NCBI GenBank assembly: GCA_034231615.1
Contig: CM067304.1
Coordinates: 22,254,589 to 22,318,588, forward strand
DNA length: 64,000 nucleotides
Direction of reading: 5' to 3'
Source: Meghimatium bilineatum
Lineage: Eukaryota > Mollusca > Gastropoda > Stylommatophora > Philomycidae
In this document: positions 49,935 to 63,560 of the stretch, one piece after another
Layout of the letters: the number at the start of each line of letters is the position of its first letter
Position numbering within the stretch: the stretch's first letter is position 1
The notes under the pieces: model-generated
What the model saw: only the letters and a program-made list of their open reading frames with translations
What the model was told of the DNA's origin: nothing
Databases searched by the model: none
Program-made: the position numbers and the translations under genes

Positions 49935-52900
49935 ATGGCATATTACTCACAAATTGGGCGTACTGCAGCTTACTACACCAGAAATTGCAGTCTGGACACA
50001 CTAATTTGGTGTATTCTAGCTTACTACGTTAGAACTCGGTGTATTCTGGCATATTACTCACAAATTCATTGTTCTGAAGCTTACTACACTAGAAGTGAGT
50101 CTATTCTGGCCTATTATACATCATTTCGTTGTATTGCAGCATAATACGTCAGAATACTGTCGTATTACACACAAATTAGGCCTTGCTGTTTAGTACGTCA
50201 AAACTCAGTGTTTTGTGGCATATTACTCACAAATTGGGTGTACTGCAGCTTCCTACACTTGAATTGAGTGTATTCTGTCCTGTAACACATGACTTCGTTG
50301 TTTTGCAGCTTAATAGCTAAGAACACTGGCGTATAACACACAAATTAGGTCTCTTGCTGTTTAGTACGTCAAAACTCAGTGTTCTATGGCATATTACTCA
50401 CAAACTGGGCGTACTGCAGCTTACTACACCAGAAATTGCAGTCTGGACACACTAATTTGGTGTATTCTAGCTTACTACGTTGGAACTCGGTGTATTCTGG
50501 CATATTACTCACAAATTCATTGTTCTGAAGCTTACTACACTAGAAGTGAGTGTATTCTGGCCTATTATACATCATTTCGTTATATTGCAGCATAATACGT
50601 CAGAATACTGTCGTATTATACACAAATTAGGTCTTGCTGTTTAGTACGTCAAAACTCAGTGTTTTGTGGCATATTACTCACAAATTGGGTGTACTGCAGC
50701 TTACTACACTTGAATTGAGTGTATTCTGGCCTGTTACACATGACTTCGTTGTTTTGCAGCTTAATAACTAAGAACACTGGCGTATTACACACAAATTAGG
50801 TCTCTTGCTGTTTAGTACGTCAAAACTCAGTGTTCTATGGCATATTACTCACAAATTGGGCGTACTGCAGCTTACTACACCAGAAATTGCAGTCTGGACA
50901 CACTAATTTGGTGTATTCTAGCTTACTACGTTAGAACTCGGTGTATTCTGGAATATTACTCACAAATTCATTGTTCTGAAGCTTACTACACTAGAAGTGA
51001 GTCTATTCTGGCCTATTATACATCATTTCGTTGTATTGCAGCATAATACGTCAGAATACTGTCGTATTACACACAAATTAGGCCTTGCTGTTTAGTACGT
51101 CAAAACTCAGTGTTTTGTGGCATATTACTCACAAATTGGGTGTACTGCAGCTTACTACACTTGAATTGAGTGTATTCTGGCCTGTAACACATGACTTAGT
51201 TGTTTTGCAGCTTAATAACTAAGAACACTCGTGAATTATACACGAATTAGGTCTCTTGCTGTTTAGTACGTCAAAACTCAGTGTTCTATGGCATATTACT
51301 CACAAATTGGGTGTACTGCAGCTTACTACACCAGAAATTGCAGTCTGGACACACTAAATTGGTGTATTCTAGCTTACTACGTGAGAACTTGGTGTATTCT
51401 GGCATATTACTCACAAATTCATTGTTCTGAAGCTTACTACACTAGAAGTGAGTGTATTCTGGCCTATTATACGTCATTTCGTTATATTGCAGCATAATAC
51501 GTCAGAATACTGTCGTATTATACACAAATTAGGTCTTGCTGTTTAGTACGTCAAAACTCAGTGTTTTGTGGCATATTACTCACAAATTGGGTGTACTGCA
51601 GCTTACTACACTTGAATTGAGTGTATTCTGGCCTGTAACACATGACTTAGTTGTTTTGCAGCTTAATAACTAAGTACACTCGTGAATTATACACAAATTA
51701 GGTCTCTTGCTGTTTAGTACGTCAAAACTCAGTGTTCTATGGCATACTACTCACAAATTGGGTGTACTGCAGCTTACTACACCAGAAATTGCAGTCTGGA
51801 CACACGAATTTGGTGTATTCTAGCTTACTACGTTAGAACTCGGTGTATTCTGGCATATTACTCACAAATTCATTGTTCTGAAGCTTACTACACTAGAAGT
51901 GAGTGTATTCTGGCCTATTATACATCATTTCGTTATATTGCAGCATAATACGTCAGAATACTGTCGTATTATACACAAATTAGGTCTTGCTGTTTAGTAC
52001 GTCAAAACTCAGTGTTTTGTGGCATATTACTCACAAATTGGGTGTACTGCAGCTTACTACACTTGAATTGAGTGTATTCTGGCCTGTTACACATGACTTC
52101 GTTGTTTTGCAGCTTAATAACTAAGAACCCTGGCGTATTACACATAAATTAGGTCTCTTGCTGTTTAGTACGTCAAAACTCACTGTTCTATGGCATATTA
52201 CTCACAAATTGGGCGTACTGCAGCTTACTACACCAGAAATTGCAGTCTGGACACACTAATTTGGTGTATTCTAGCTTACTACGTTAGAACTCGGTGTATC
52301 CTGGCATATTACTCACAAATTCATTGTTCTGAAGCTTACTACACTAGAAGTGAGTCTATTCTGGCCTATAAGACATCATTTCGTTGTATTGCAGCATAAT
52401 ACGTCAGAATACTGTCGTATTACACACAAATTAGGTCTTGCTGTTTAGTACGTCAAAACTCAGTGTTTTGTGGCATATTACTCACAAATTGGGTGTACTG
52501 CAGCTTACTACACTTGAATTGAGTGTATTCTGGCCTGTTACACATGACTTCGTTGTTTTGCAGCTTAATAACTAAGAACACTGGCGTATTACACACAAAT
52601 TAGGTCTCTTGCTGTTTAGTACGTCAAAACTCAGTGTTCTATGGCATATTACTCACAAATTGGGCATACTGCAGCATACTACACCAGAAATTGCAGTCTG
52701 GACACACTAATTTGGTGTATTCTAGCTTACTACGTTAGAACTCGGTGTATTCTGGCATATTACTCACAAATTCATTGTTCTGAAGCTTACTACACTAGAA
52801 GTGAGTCTATTCTGGCCTATTATACATCATTTCGTTGTATTGCAGCATAATACGTCAGAATACTGTCGTATTACACACAAATTAGGCCTTGCTGTTTAGT

Positions 52901-53279
52901 ACGTCAAAACTCAGTGTTTTGTGGCATATTACTCACAAATTGGGTGTACTGCAGCTTACTACACTTGAATTGAGTGTATTCTGGCCTGTTACACATGACT
53001 TCGTTGTTTTGCAGCTTAATAACTAAGAACACTGGCGTATTACACACAAATTAGGTCTCTTGCTGTTTAGTACGTCAAAACTCAGTGTTCTATGGCATAT
53101 TACTCACAAATTGGGCGTACTGCAGCTTACTACACCAGAAATTGCAGTCTGGACACACTAATTTGGTGTATTCTAGCTTACTACGTTAGAACTCGGTGTA
53201 TTCTGGCATATTACTCACAAATTCATTGTTCTGAAGCTTACTACACTAGAAATGAGTCTATTCTGGCCTATAAGACATC

Positions 53280-54768
53280 ATTTCGTTGTATTGCAGCATA
53301 ATACGTAAGAATACTGTTGTATTACACACAAATAGGTCTTGCTGTTTAGTACGTCAAAACTCAGTGTTTTGTGGCATATTACTCACAAATTGGGTGTACT
53401 GCAGCTTCCTACACTTGAATTGAGTGTATTCTGGCCTGTAACACATTCGTTGTTTTGCAGCAATAGCTAAGAACACTGGCGTATAACACAAATTAGGTCT
53501 TGCTGTTTAGTACGTCAAAACTCAGTGTTCTATGACATATTACTCACAAATTGTGCGTACTGCAGCTTACTACACTTGAATTGAGTGTATTCTGGCCTGT
53601 TACACATGACTTAGTTGTTTTGCAGCTTAATAACTAAGAACACTCGTGAATTATACACAAATTAGGTCTCTTGCTGTTTAGTACGTCAGAACTCAGTGTT
53701 CTATGGCTTATTACTCACAAATTGGGTGTACTGCAGCTTACTACACCAGAAATTGCAGTCTGGACACACGAATTTGGTGTATTCTAGCTTACTACGTTAG
53801 AACTCGGTGTATTCTGGCATATTACTCACAAATTCATTGTTCTGAAGCTTACTACACTAGAAGTGAGTGTTTTCTGGCCTATTATACATCATTTCGTTAT
53901 ATTGCAGCATAATACGTCAGAATACTGTCGTATTATACACAAATTAGGTATTGCTGTTTAGTACGTCAAAACTCAGTGTTTAGTGGCATATTACTCACAA
54001 ATTGGGTGTACTGCAGCTTACTACACTTGAATTGAGTATTCTGGCCTGTTACACATGACTTCGTTGTTTTGCAGCTTAATAACTAAGAACAATGGCGTAT
54101 TACACACAAATTAGGTCTCTTGCTGTTTAGTACGTCAAAACTCAGTGTTCTATGGCATATTACTCACAAATTGGGCGTACTGCAGCTTACTACACCAGAA
54201 ATTGCAGTCTGGACACACTAATTTGGTGTATTCTAGCTTACTGCGTTAGAACTCGGTGTATTCTGGCATATTACTCACAAATTCATTGTTCTGAAGCTTA
54301 CTACACTAGAAGTGAGTCTATTCTGACCTAAAAGACATCATTTCGTTGTATTGCAGCATAAAACGTCAGAATACTGTCGTATTACACACAAATAGGTCTT
54401 GCTGTTTAGTACGTCAAAACTCAGTGTTTTGTGGCATATTACTCACAAATTGGGTGTACTGCAGCTTCCTACACTTGAATTGAGTGTTTTCTGGCTAACA
54501 CATGACTTCGTTGTTTTGCAGCTTAATAACTAAGAACAATGGCGTATTACACACAAATTAGGTCTCTTGCTGTTTAGTACGTCAAAACTCAGTGTTCTAT
54601 GGCATATTACTCACAAAGTGGGTGTACTGCAGCTTACTACACTTGAATTGAGTGTATTCTGGCCAGTTACAATGACTTAGTTGTTTTGCAGCTTAATAAC
54701 TAAGAACACTCGTGAATTATACACAAATTAGGTCTCTTGCTGTTTAGTACGTCAAAACTCAGTGTTCT
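53280..54768 (+). repeat. Degenerate patch inside array B
   Basis: Within about 1.5 kb there are many indels rarely or never seen elsewhere: acacattcgttg and gcagcaatagctaag near 53,443-53,465, tatgacatattac with aattgtgcg near 53,531, gaattgagtattctgg near 54,028, ttctgacctaaaagac near 54,321, cataaaacgtcag near 54,356, ttttctggctaacac near 54,487 and ggccagttacaatgac near 54,661. Two units are about 611-617 bp because of an extra monomer i. Flanking units are clean, so this looks like an older stretch spared by the last round of amplification, or the scar of several exchanges. Confidence 0.72.
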
Positions 54769-55464
54769 ATGGCATATTACTCACAAATTGGGTGTACTGC
54801 AGCTTACTACACCAGAAATTGCAGTCTGGACACACGAATTTGGTGTATTCTAGCTTACTACGTTAGAACTCGGTGTATTCTGGCATATTACTCACAAATT
54901 CATTGTTATGAAGCTTACTACACTAGAAGTGAGTGTATTCTGGCCTATTATACATCATTTCGTTATATTGCAGCATAATACGTCAGAATACTGTCGTATT
55001 ATACACAAATTAGGTCTTGCTGTTTAGTACGTCAAAACTCAGTGTTTTGTGGCATATTACTCACAAATTGGGTGTACTGCAGCTTACTACACTTGAATTG
55101 AGTGTATTCTGGCCTGTTACACATGACTTCGTTGTTTTGCAGCTTAATAACTAAGAACACTGGCGTATTACACACAAATTAGGTCTCTTGCTGTTTAGTA
55201 CGTCAAAACTCAGTGTTCTATGGCATATTACTCACAAATTGGGCGTACTGCAGCTTACTACACCAGAAATTGCAGTCTGGACACACTAATTTGGTGTATT
55301 CTAGCTTACTACGTTAGAACTCGGTGTATTCTGGCATATTACTCACAAATTCATTGTTCTGAAGCTTACTACACTAGAAATGAGTCTATTCTGGCCTATA
55401 AGACATCATTTCGTTGTATTGCAGCATAATACGTCAGAATACTGTCGTATTACACACAAATAGG

Positions 55465-58400
55465 TCTTGCTGTTTAGTACGTCAAAACTCAGTGTTTTGT
55501 GGCATATTACTCACAAATTGGGTGTACTGCAGCTTACTACACTTGAATTGAGTGTATTCTGGCCTGTAACACATGACTTAGTTGTTTTGCAGCTTAATAA
55601 CTAAGAACACTCGTGAATTATACACAAATTAGGTCTCTTGCTGTTTAGTACGTCAAAACTCAGTGTTCTATGGCATATTACTCACAAATTGGGTGTACTG
55701 CAGCTTACTACACCAGAAATTGCAGTCTGGACACACGAATTTGGTGTATTCTAGCTTACTACGTTAGAACTCGGTGTATTCTGGCATATTACTCACAAAT
55801 TCATTGTTCTGAAGCTTACTACACTAGAAGTGAGTGTATTCTGGCCTATTATACATCATTTCGTTATATTGCAGCATAATACGTCAGAATACTGTCGTAT
55901 TATACACAAATTAGGTCTTGCTGTTTAGTACGTCAAAACTCAGTGTTTTGTGGCATATTACTCACAAATTGGGTGTACTGCAGCTTACTACACTTGAATT
56001 GAGTGTATTCTGGCCTGTTACACATGACTTCGTTGTTTTGCAGCTTAATAACTAAGAACACTGGCGTATTACACACAAATTAGGTCTCTTGCTGTTTAGT
56101 ACGTCAAAACTCACTGTTCTATGGCATATTACTCACAAATTGGGCGTACTGCAGCTTACTACACCAGAAATTGCAGTCTGGACACACTAATTTGGTGTAT
56201 TCTAGCTTACTACGTTAGAACTCGGTGTATTCTGGCATATTACTCACAAATTCATTGTTCTGAAGCTTACTACATTAGAAGTGAGTCTATTCTGGCCTAT
56301 AAGACATCATTTCGTTGTATTGCAGCATAATACGTCAGAATACTGTCGTATTACACACACATTAGGTCTTGCTGTTTAGTACGTCAAAACTCAGTGTTTT
56401 GTGGCATATTACTCACAAATTGGGTGTACCGCAGCTTACTACACTTGAATTGAGTGTATTCTGGCCTGTTACACATGACTTCGTTGTTTTGCAGCTTAAT
56501 AACTAAGAACACTGGCGTATTACACACAAATTAGGTCTCTTGCTGTTTAGTACGTCAAAACTCAGTGTTCTATGGCATATTACTCACAAATTGGGCATAC
56601 TGCAGCATACTACACCAGAAATTGCAGTCTGGACACACTAATTTGGTGTATTCTAGCTTACTACGTTAGAACTCGGTGTATTCTGGCATATTACTCACAA
56701 ATTCATTGTTCTGAAGCTTACTACACTAGAAATGAGTCTATTCTGGCCTATAAGACATCATTTCGTTGTATTGCAGCATAATACGTCAGAATACTGTCGT
56801 ATTACACACAAATAGGTCTTGCTGTTTAGTACGTCAAAACTCAGTGTTTTGTGGCATATTACTCACAAATTGGGTGTACTGCAGCTTACTACACTTGAAT
56901 TGAGTGTATTCTGGCCTGTAACACATGACTTAGGTGTTTTGCAGCTTAATAACTAAGAACACTCGTGAATTATACACAAATTAGGTCTCTTGCTGTTTAG
57001 TACGTCAAAACTCAGTGTTCTATGGCATATTACTCACAAATTGGGTGTACTGCAGCTTACTACACCAGAAATTGCAGTCTGGACACACGAATTTGGTGTA
57101 TTCTAGCTTACTACGTTAGAACTCGGTGTATTCTGGCATATTACTCACAAATTCATTGTTCTGAAGCTTACTACACTAGAAGTGAGTGTATTCTGGCCTA
57201 TTATACATCATTTCGTTATATTGCAGCATAATACGTCAGAATACTGTCGTATTATACACAAATTAGGTCTTGCTGTTTAGTACGTCAAAACTCAGTGTTT
57301 TGTGGCATATTACTCACAAATTGGGTGTACTGCAGCTTACTACACTTGAATTGAGTGTATTCTGGCCTGTTACACATGACTTCGTTGTTTTGCAGCTTAA
57401 TAACTAAGAACACTGGCGTATTACACACAAATTAGGTCTCTTGCTGTTTAGTACGTCAAAACTCAGTGTTCTATGGCATATTACTCACAAATTGGGCATA
57501 CTGCAGCATACTACACCAGAAATTGCAGTCTGGACACACTAATTTGGTGTATTCTAGCTTACTACGTTAGAACTCGGTGTATTCTGGCATATTACTCACA
57601 AATTCATTGTTCTGAAGCTTACTACACTAGAAATGAGTCTATTCTGGCCTATAAGACATCATTTCGTTGTATTGCAGCATAATACGTCAGAATACTGTCG
57701 TATTACACACAAATAGGTCTTGCTGTTTAGTACGTCAAAACTCAGTGTTTTGTGGCATATTACTCACAAATTGGGTGTACTGCAGCTTACTACACTTGAA
57801 TTGAGTGTATTCTGGCCTGTAACACATGACTTAGGTGTTTTGCAGCTTAATAACTAAGAACACTCGTGAATTATACACAAATTAGGTCTCTTGCTGTTTA
57901 GTACGTCAAAACTCAGTGTTCTATGGCATATTACTCACAAATTGGGTGTACTGCAGCTTACTACACCAGAAATTGCAGTCTGGACACACGAATTTGGTGT
58001 ATTCTAGCTTACTACGTTAGAACTCGGTGTATTCTGGCATATTACTCACAAATTCATTGTTCTGAAGCTTACTACACTAGAAGTGAGTGTATTCTGGCCT
58101 ATTATACATCATTTCGTTATATTGCAGCATAATACGTCAGAATACTGTCGTATTATACACAAATTAGGTCTTGCTGTTTAGTACGTCAAAACTCAGTGTT
58201 TTGTGGCATATTACTCACAAATTGGGTGTACTGCAGCTTACTACACTTGAATTGAGTGTATTCTGGCCTGTTACACATGACTTCGTTGTTTTGCAGCTTA
58301 ATAACTAAGAACACTGGCGTATTACACACAAATTAGGTCTCTTGCTGTTTAGTACGTCAAAACTCAGTGTTCTATGGCATATTACTCACAAATTGGGCGT

Positions 58401-61400
58401 ACTGCAGCTTACTACACCAGAAATTGCAGTCTGGACACACTAATTTGGTGTATTCTAGCTTACTACGTTAGAACTCGGTGTATTCTGGCATATTACTCAC
58501 AAATTCATTGTTCTGAAGCTTACTACATTAGAAGTGAGTCTATTCTGGCCTATAAGACATCATTTCGTTGTATTGCTGCATAATACGTCAGAATACTGTC
58601 GTATTACACACAAATTAGGTCTTGCTGTTTAGTACGTCAAAACTCAGTGTTTTGTGGCATATTACTCACAAATTGGGTGTACTGCAGCTTACTACACTTG
58701 AATTGAGTGTATTCTGGCCTGTAGCACATGACTTAGTTGTTTTGCAGCTTAATAACTAAGAACACTCGTGAATTATACACAAATTAGGTCTCTTGCTGTT
58801 TAGTACGTCAAAACTCAGTGTTCTATGGCATATTACTCACAAATTGGGTGTACTGCAGCTTACTACACCAGAAATTGCAGTCTGGACACACGAATTTGGT
58901 GTATTCTAGCTTACTACGTTAGAACTCGGTGTATTCTGGCATATTACTCACAAATTCATTGTTCTGAAGCTTACTACACTAGAAGTGAGTGTATTCTGGC
59001 CTATTATACATCATTTCGTTATATTGCAGCATAATACGTCAGAATACTGTCGTATTATACACAAATTAGGTCTTGCTGTTTAGTACGTCAAAACTCAGTG
59101 TTTTGTGGCATATTACTCACAAATTGGGTGTACTGCAGCTTACTACACTTGAATTGAGTGTATTCTGGCCTGTTACACATGACTTCGTTGTTTTGCAGCT
59201 TAATAACTAAGAACACTGGCGTATTACACACAAATTAGGTCTCTTGCTGTTTAGTACGTCAAAACTCACTGTTCTATGGCATATTACTCACAAATTGGGC
59301 GTACTGCAGCTTACTACACCAGAAATTGCAGTCTGGACACACTAATTTGGTGTATTCTAGCTTACTACGTTAGAACTCGGTGTATTCTGGCATATTACTC
59401 ACAAATTCATTGTTCTGAAGCTTACTACATTAGAAGTGAGTCTATTCTGGCCTATAAGACATCATTTCGTTGTATTGCAGCATAATACGTCAGAATACTG
59501 TCGTATTACACACACATTAGGTCTTGCTGTTTAGTACGTCAAAACTCAGTGTTTTGTGGCATATTACTCACAAATTGGGTGTACTGCAGCTTACTACACT
59601 TGAATTGAGTGTATTCTGGCCTGTAACACATGACTTAGTTGTTTTGCAGCTTAATAACTAAGAACACTCGTGAATTATACACAAATTAGGTCTCTTGCTG
59701 TTTAGTACGTCAAAACTCAGTGTTCTATGGCATATTACTCACAAATTGGGTGTACTGCAGCTTACTACACCAGAAATTGCAGTCTGGACACACGAATTTG
59801 GTGTATTCTAGCTTACTACGTTAGAACTCGGTGTATTCTGGCATATTACTCACAAATTCATTGTTCTGAAGCTTACTACACTAGAAGTGAGTGTATTCTG
59901 GCCTATTATACATCATTTCGTTATATTGCAGCATAATACGTCAGAATACTGTCGTATTATACACAAATTAGGTCTTGCTGTTTAGTACGTCAAAACTCAG
60001 TGTTTTGTGGCATATTACTCACAAATTGGGTGTACTGCAGCTTACTACACTTGAATTGAGTGTATTCTGGCCTGTTACACATGACTTCGTTGTTTTGCAG
60101 CTTAATAACTAAGAACACTGGCGTATTACACACAAATTAGGTCTCTTGCTGTTTAGTACGTCAAAACTCACTGTTCTATGGCATATTACTCACAAATTGG
60201 GCGTACTGCAGCTTACTACACCAGAAATTGCAGTCTGGACACACTAATTTGGTGTATTCTAGCTTACTACGTTAGAACTCGGTGTATTCTGGCATATTAC
60301 TCACAAATTCATTGTTCTGAAGCTTACTACATTAGAAGTGAGTCTATTCTGGCCTATAAGACATCATTTCGTTGTATTGCAGCATAATACGTCAGAATAC
60401 TGTCGTATTACACACACATTAGGTCTTGCTGTTTAGTACGTCAAAACTCAGTGTTTTGTGGCATATTACTCACAAATTGGGTGTACCGCAGCTTACTACA
60501 CTTGAATTGAGTGTATTCTGGCCTGTTACACATGACTTCGTTGTTTTGCAGCTTAATAACTAAGAACACTGGCGTATTACACACAAATTAGGTCTCTTGC
60601 TGTTTAGTACGTCAAAACTCAGTGTTCTATGGCATATTACTCACAAATTGGGCATACTGCAGCATACTACACCAGAAATTGCAGTCTGGACACACTAATT
60701 TGGTGTATTCTAGCTTACTACGTTAGAACTCGGTGTATTCTGGCATATTACTCACAAATTCATTGTTCTGAAGCTTACTACACTAGAAATGAGTCTATTC
60801 TGGCCTATAAGACATCATTTCGTTGTATTGCAGCATAATACGTCAGAATACTGTCGTATTACACACAAATAGGTCTTGCTGTTTAGTACGTCAAAACTCA
60901 GTGTTTTGTGGCATATTACTCACAAATTGGGTGTACTGCAGCTTACTACACTTGAATTGAGTGTATTCTGGCCTGTAACACATGACTTAGGTGTTTTGCA
61001 GCTTAATAACTAAGAACACTCGTGAATTATACACAAATTAGGTCTCTTGCTGTTTAGTACGTCAAAACTCAGTGTTCTATGGCATATTACTCACAAATTG
61101 GGTGTACTGCAGCTTACTACACCAGAAATTGCAGTCTGGACACACGAATTTGGTGTATTCTAGCTTACTACGTTAGAACTCGGTGTATTCTGGCATATTA
61201 CTCACAAATTCATTGTTCTGAAGCTTACTACACTAGAAGTGAGTGTATTCTGGCCTATTATACATCATTTCGTTATATTGCAGCATAATACGTCAGAATA
61301 CTGTCGTATTATACACAAATTAGGTCTTGCTGTTTAGTACGTCAAAACTCAGTGTTTTGTGGCATATTACTCACAAATTGGGTGTACTGCAGCTTACTAC

Positions 61401-63560
61401 ACTTGAATTGAGTGTATTCTGGCCTGTTACACATGACTTCGTTGTTTTGCAGCTTAATAACTAAGAACACTGGCGTATTACACACAAATTAGGTCTCTTG
61501 CTGTTTAGTACGTCAAAACTCAGTGTTCTATGGCATATTACTCACAAATTGGGCATACTGCAGCATACTACACCAGAAATTGCAGTCTGGACACACTAAT
61601 TTGGTGTATTCTAGCTTACTACGTTAGAACTCGGTGTATTCTGGCATATTACTCACAAATTCATTGTTCTGAAGCTTACTACACTAGAAATGAGTCTATT
61701 CTGGCCTATAAGACATCATTTCGTTGTATTGCAGCATAATACGTCAGAATACTGTCGTATTACACACAAATAGGTCTTGCTGTTTAGTACGTCAAAACTC
61801 AGTGTTTTGTGGCATATTACTCACAAATTGGGTGTACTGCAGCTTACTACACTTGAATTGAGTGTATTCTGGCCTGTAACACATGACTTAGGTGTTTTGC
61901 AGCTTAATAACTAAGAACACTCGTGAATTATACACAAATTAGGTCTCTTGCTGTTTAGTACGTCAAAACTCAGTGTTCTATGGCATATTACTCACAAATT
62001 GGGTGTACTGCAGCTTACTACACCAGAAATTGCAGTCTGGACACACGAATTTGGTGTATTCTAGCTTACTACGTTAGAACTCGGTGTATTCTGGCATATT
62101 ACTCACAAATTCATTGTTCTGAAGCTTACTACACTAGAAGTGAGTGTATTCTGGCCTATTATACATCATTTCGTTATATTGCAGCATAATACGTCAGAAT
62201 ACTGTCGTATTATACACAAATTAGGTCTTGCTGTTTAGTACGTCAAAACTCAGTGTTTTGTGGCATATTACTCACAAATTGGGTGTACTGCAGCTTACTA
62301 CACTTGAATTGAGTGTATTCTGGCCTGTTACACATGACTTCGTTGTTTTGCAGCTTAATAACTAAGAACACTGGCGTATTACACACAAATTAGGTCTCTT
62401 GCTGTTTAGTACGTCAAAACTCAGTGTTCTATGGCATATTACTCACAAATTGGGCGTACTGCAGCTTACTACACCAGAAATTGCAGTCTGGACACACTAA
62501 TTTGGTGTATTCTAGCTTACTACGTTAGAACTCGGTGTATTCTGGCATATTACTCACAAATTCATTGTTCTGAAGCTTACTACATTAGAAGTGAGTCTAT
62601 TCTGGCCTATAAGACATCATTTCGTTGTATTGCTGCATAATACGTCAGAATACTGTCGTATTACACACAAATTAGGTCTTGCTGTTTAGTACGTCAAAAC
62701 TCAGTGTTTTGTGGCATATTACTCACAAATTGGGTGTACTGCAGCTTACTACACTTGAATTGAGTGTATTCTGGCCTGTAGCACATGACTTAGTTGTTTT
62801 GCAGCTTAATAACTAAGAACACTCGTGAATTATACACAAATTAGGTCTCTTGCTGTTTAGTACGTCAAAACTCAGTGTTCTATGGCATATTACTCACAAA
62901 TTGGGTGTACTGCAGCTTACTACACCAGAAATTGCAGTCTGGACACACGAATTTGGTGTATTCTAGCTTACTACGTTAGAACTCGGTGTATTCTGGCATA
63001 TTACTCACAAATTCATTGTTCTGAAGCTTACTACACTAGAAGTGAGTGTATTCTGGCCTATTATACATCATTTCGTTATATTGCAGCATAATACGTCAGA
63101 ATACTGTCGTATTATACACAAATTAGGTCTTGCTGTTTAGTACGTCAAAACTCAGTGTTTTGTGGCATATTACTCACAAATTGGGTGTACTGCAGCTTAC
63201 TACACTTGAATTGAGTGTATTCTGGCCTGTTACACATGACTTCGTTGTTTTGCAGCTTAATAACTAAGAACACTGGCGTATTACACACAAATTAGGTCTC
63301 TTGCTGTTTAGTACGTCAAAACTCACTGTTCTATGGCATATTACTCACAAATTGGGCGTACTGCAGCTTACTACACCAGAAATTGCAGTCTGGACACACT
63401 AATTTGGTGTATTCTAGCTTACTACGTTAGAACTCGGTGTATTCTGGCATATTACTCACAAATTCATTGTTCTGAAGCTTACTACATTAGAAGTGAGTCT
63501 ATTCTGGCCTATAAGACATCATTTCGTTGTATTGCAGCATAATACGTCAGAATACTGTCG
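55465..63560 (+). repeat. Complete tandem duplication, 4057 bp per copy (nine B units)
   Basis: Copy 1 is about 55,465-59,520 and copy 2 about 59,522-63,560. Nine successive unit landmarks pair at exactly 4057 bp (55670/59727, 56121/60178, 56572/60629, 57022/61079, 57473/61530, 57923/61980, 58374/62431, 58825/62882, 59276/63333). Rare markers match too: gtaccgcag (56,427/60,484), tattgctgcataa (58,571/62,628) and ctgtagcacatg (58,720/62,777). I noticed no difference between the copies inside the block. Outside it they diverge at once: cacaaatagg near 55,456 versus cacacattagg near 59,513, and attaaacacaaatagg at 63,563. It could be a very recent exchange or an assembly duplication. Confidence 0.85.
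56435..58390 (+). repeat. Nested tandem duplication, offset 901 bp (two B units)
   Basis: Units at 56,572 and 57,022 recur at 57,473 and 57,923. Both copies share gggcatactgcagcatac (about 56,594 and 57,495), ctagaaatgagtc and the rare gacttaggtgttttg (about 56,928 and 57,829). The pair is itself copied inside the 4057-bp duplication (again at about 60.5-62.4 kb), so the 901-bp event came first. Confidence 0.78.
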
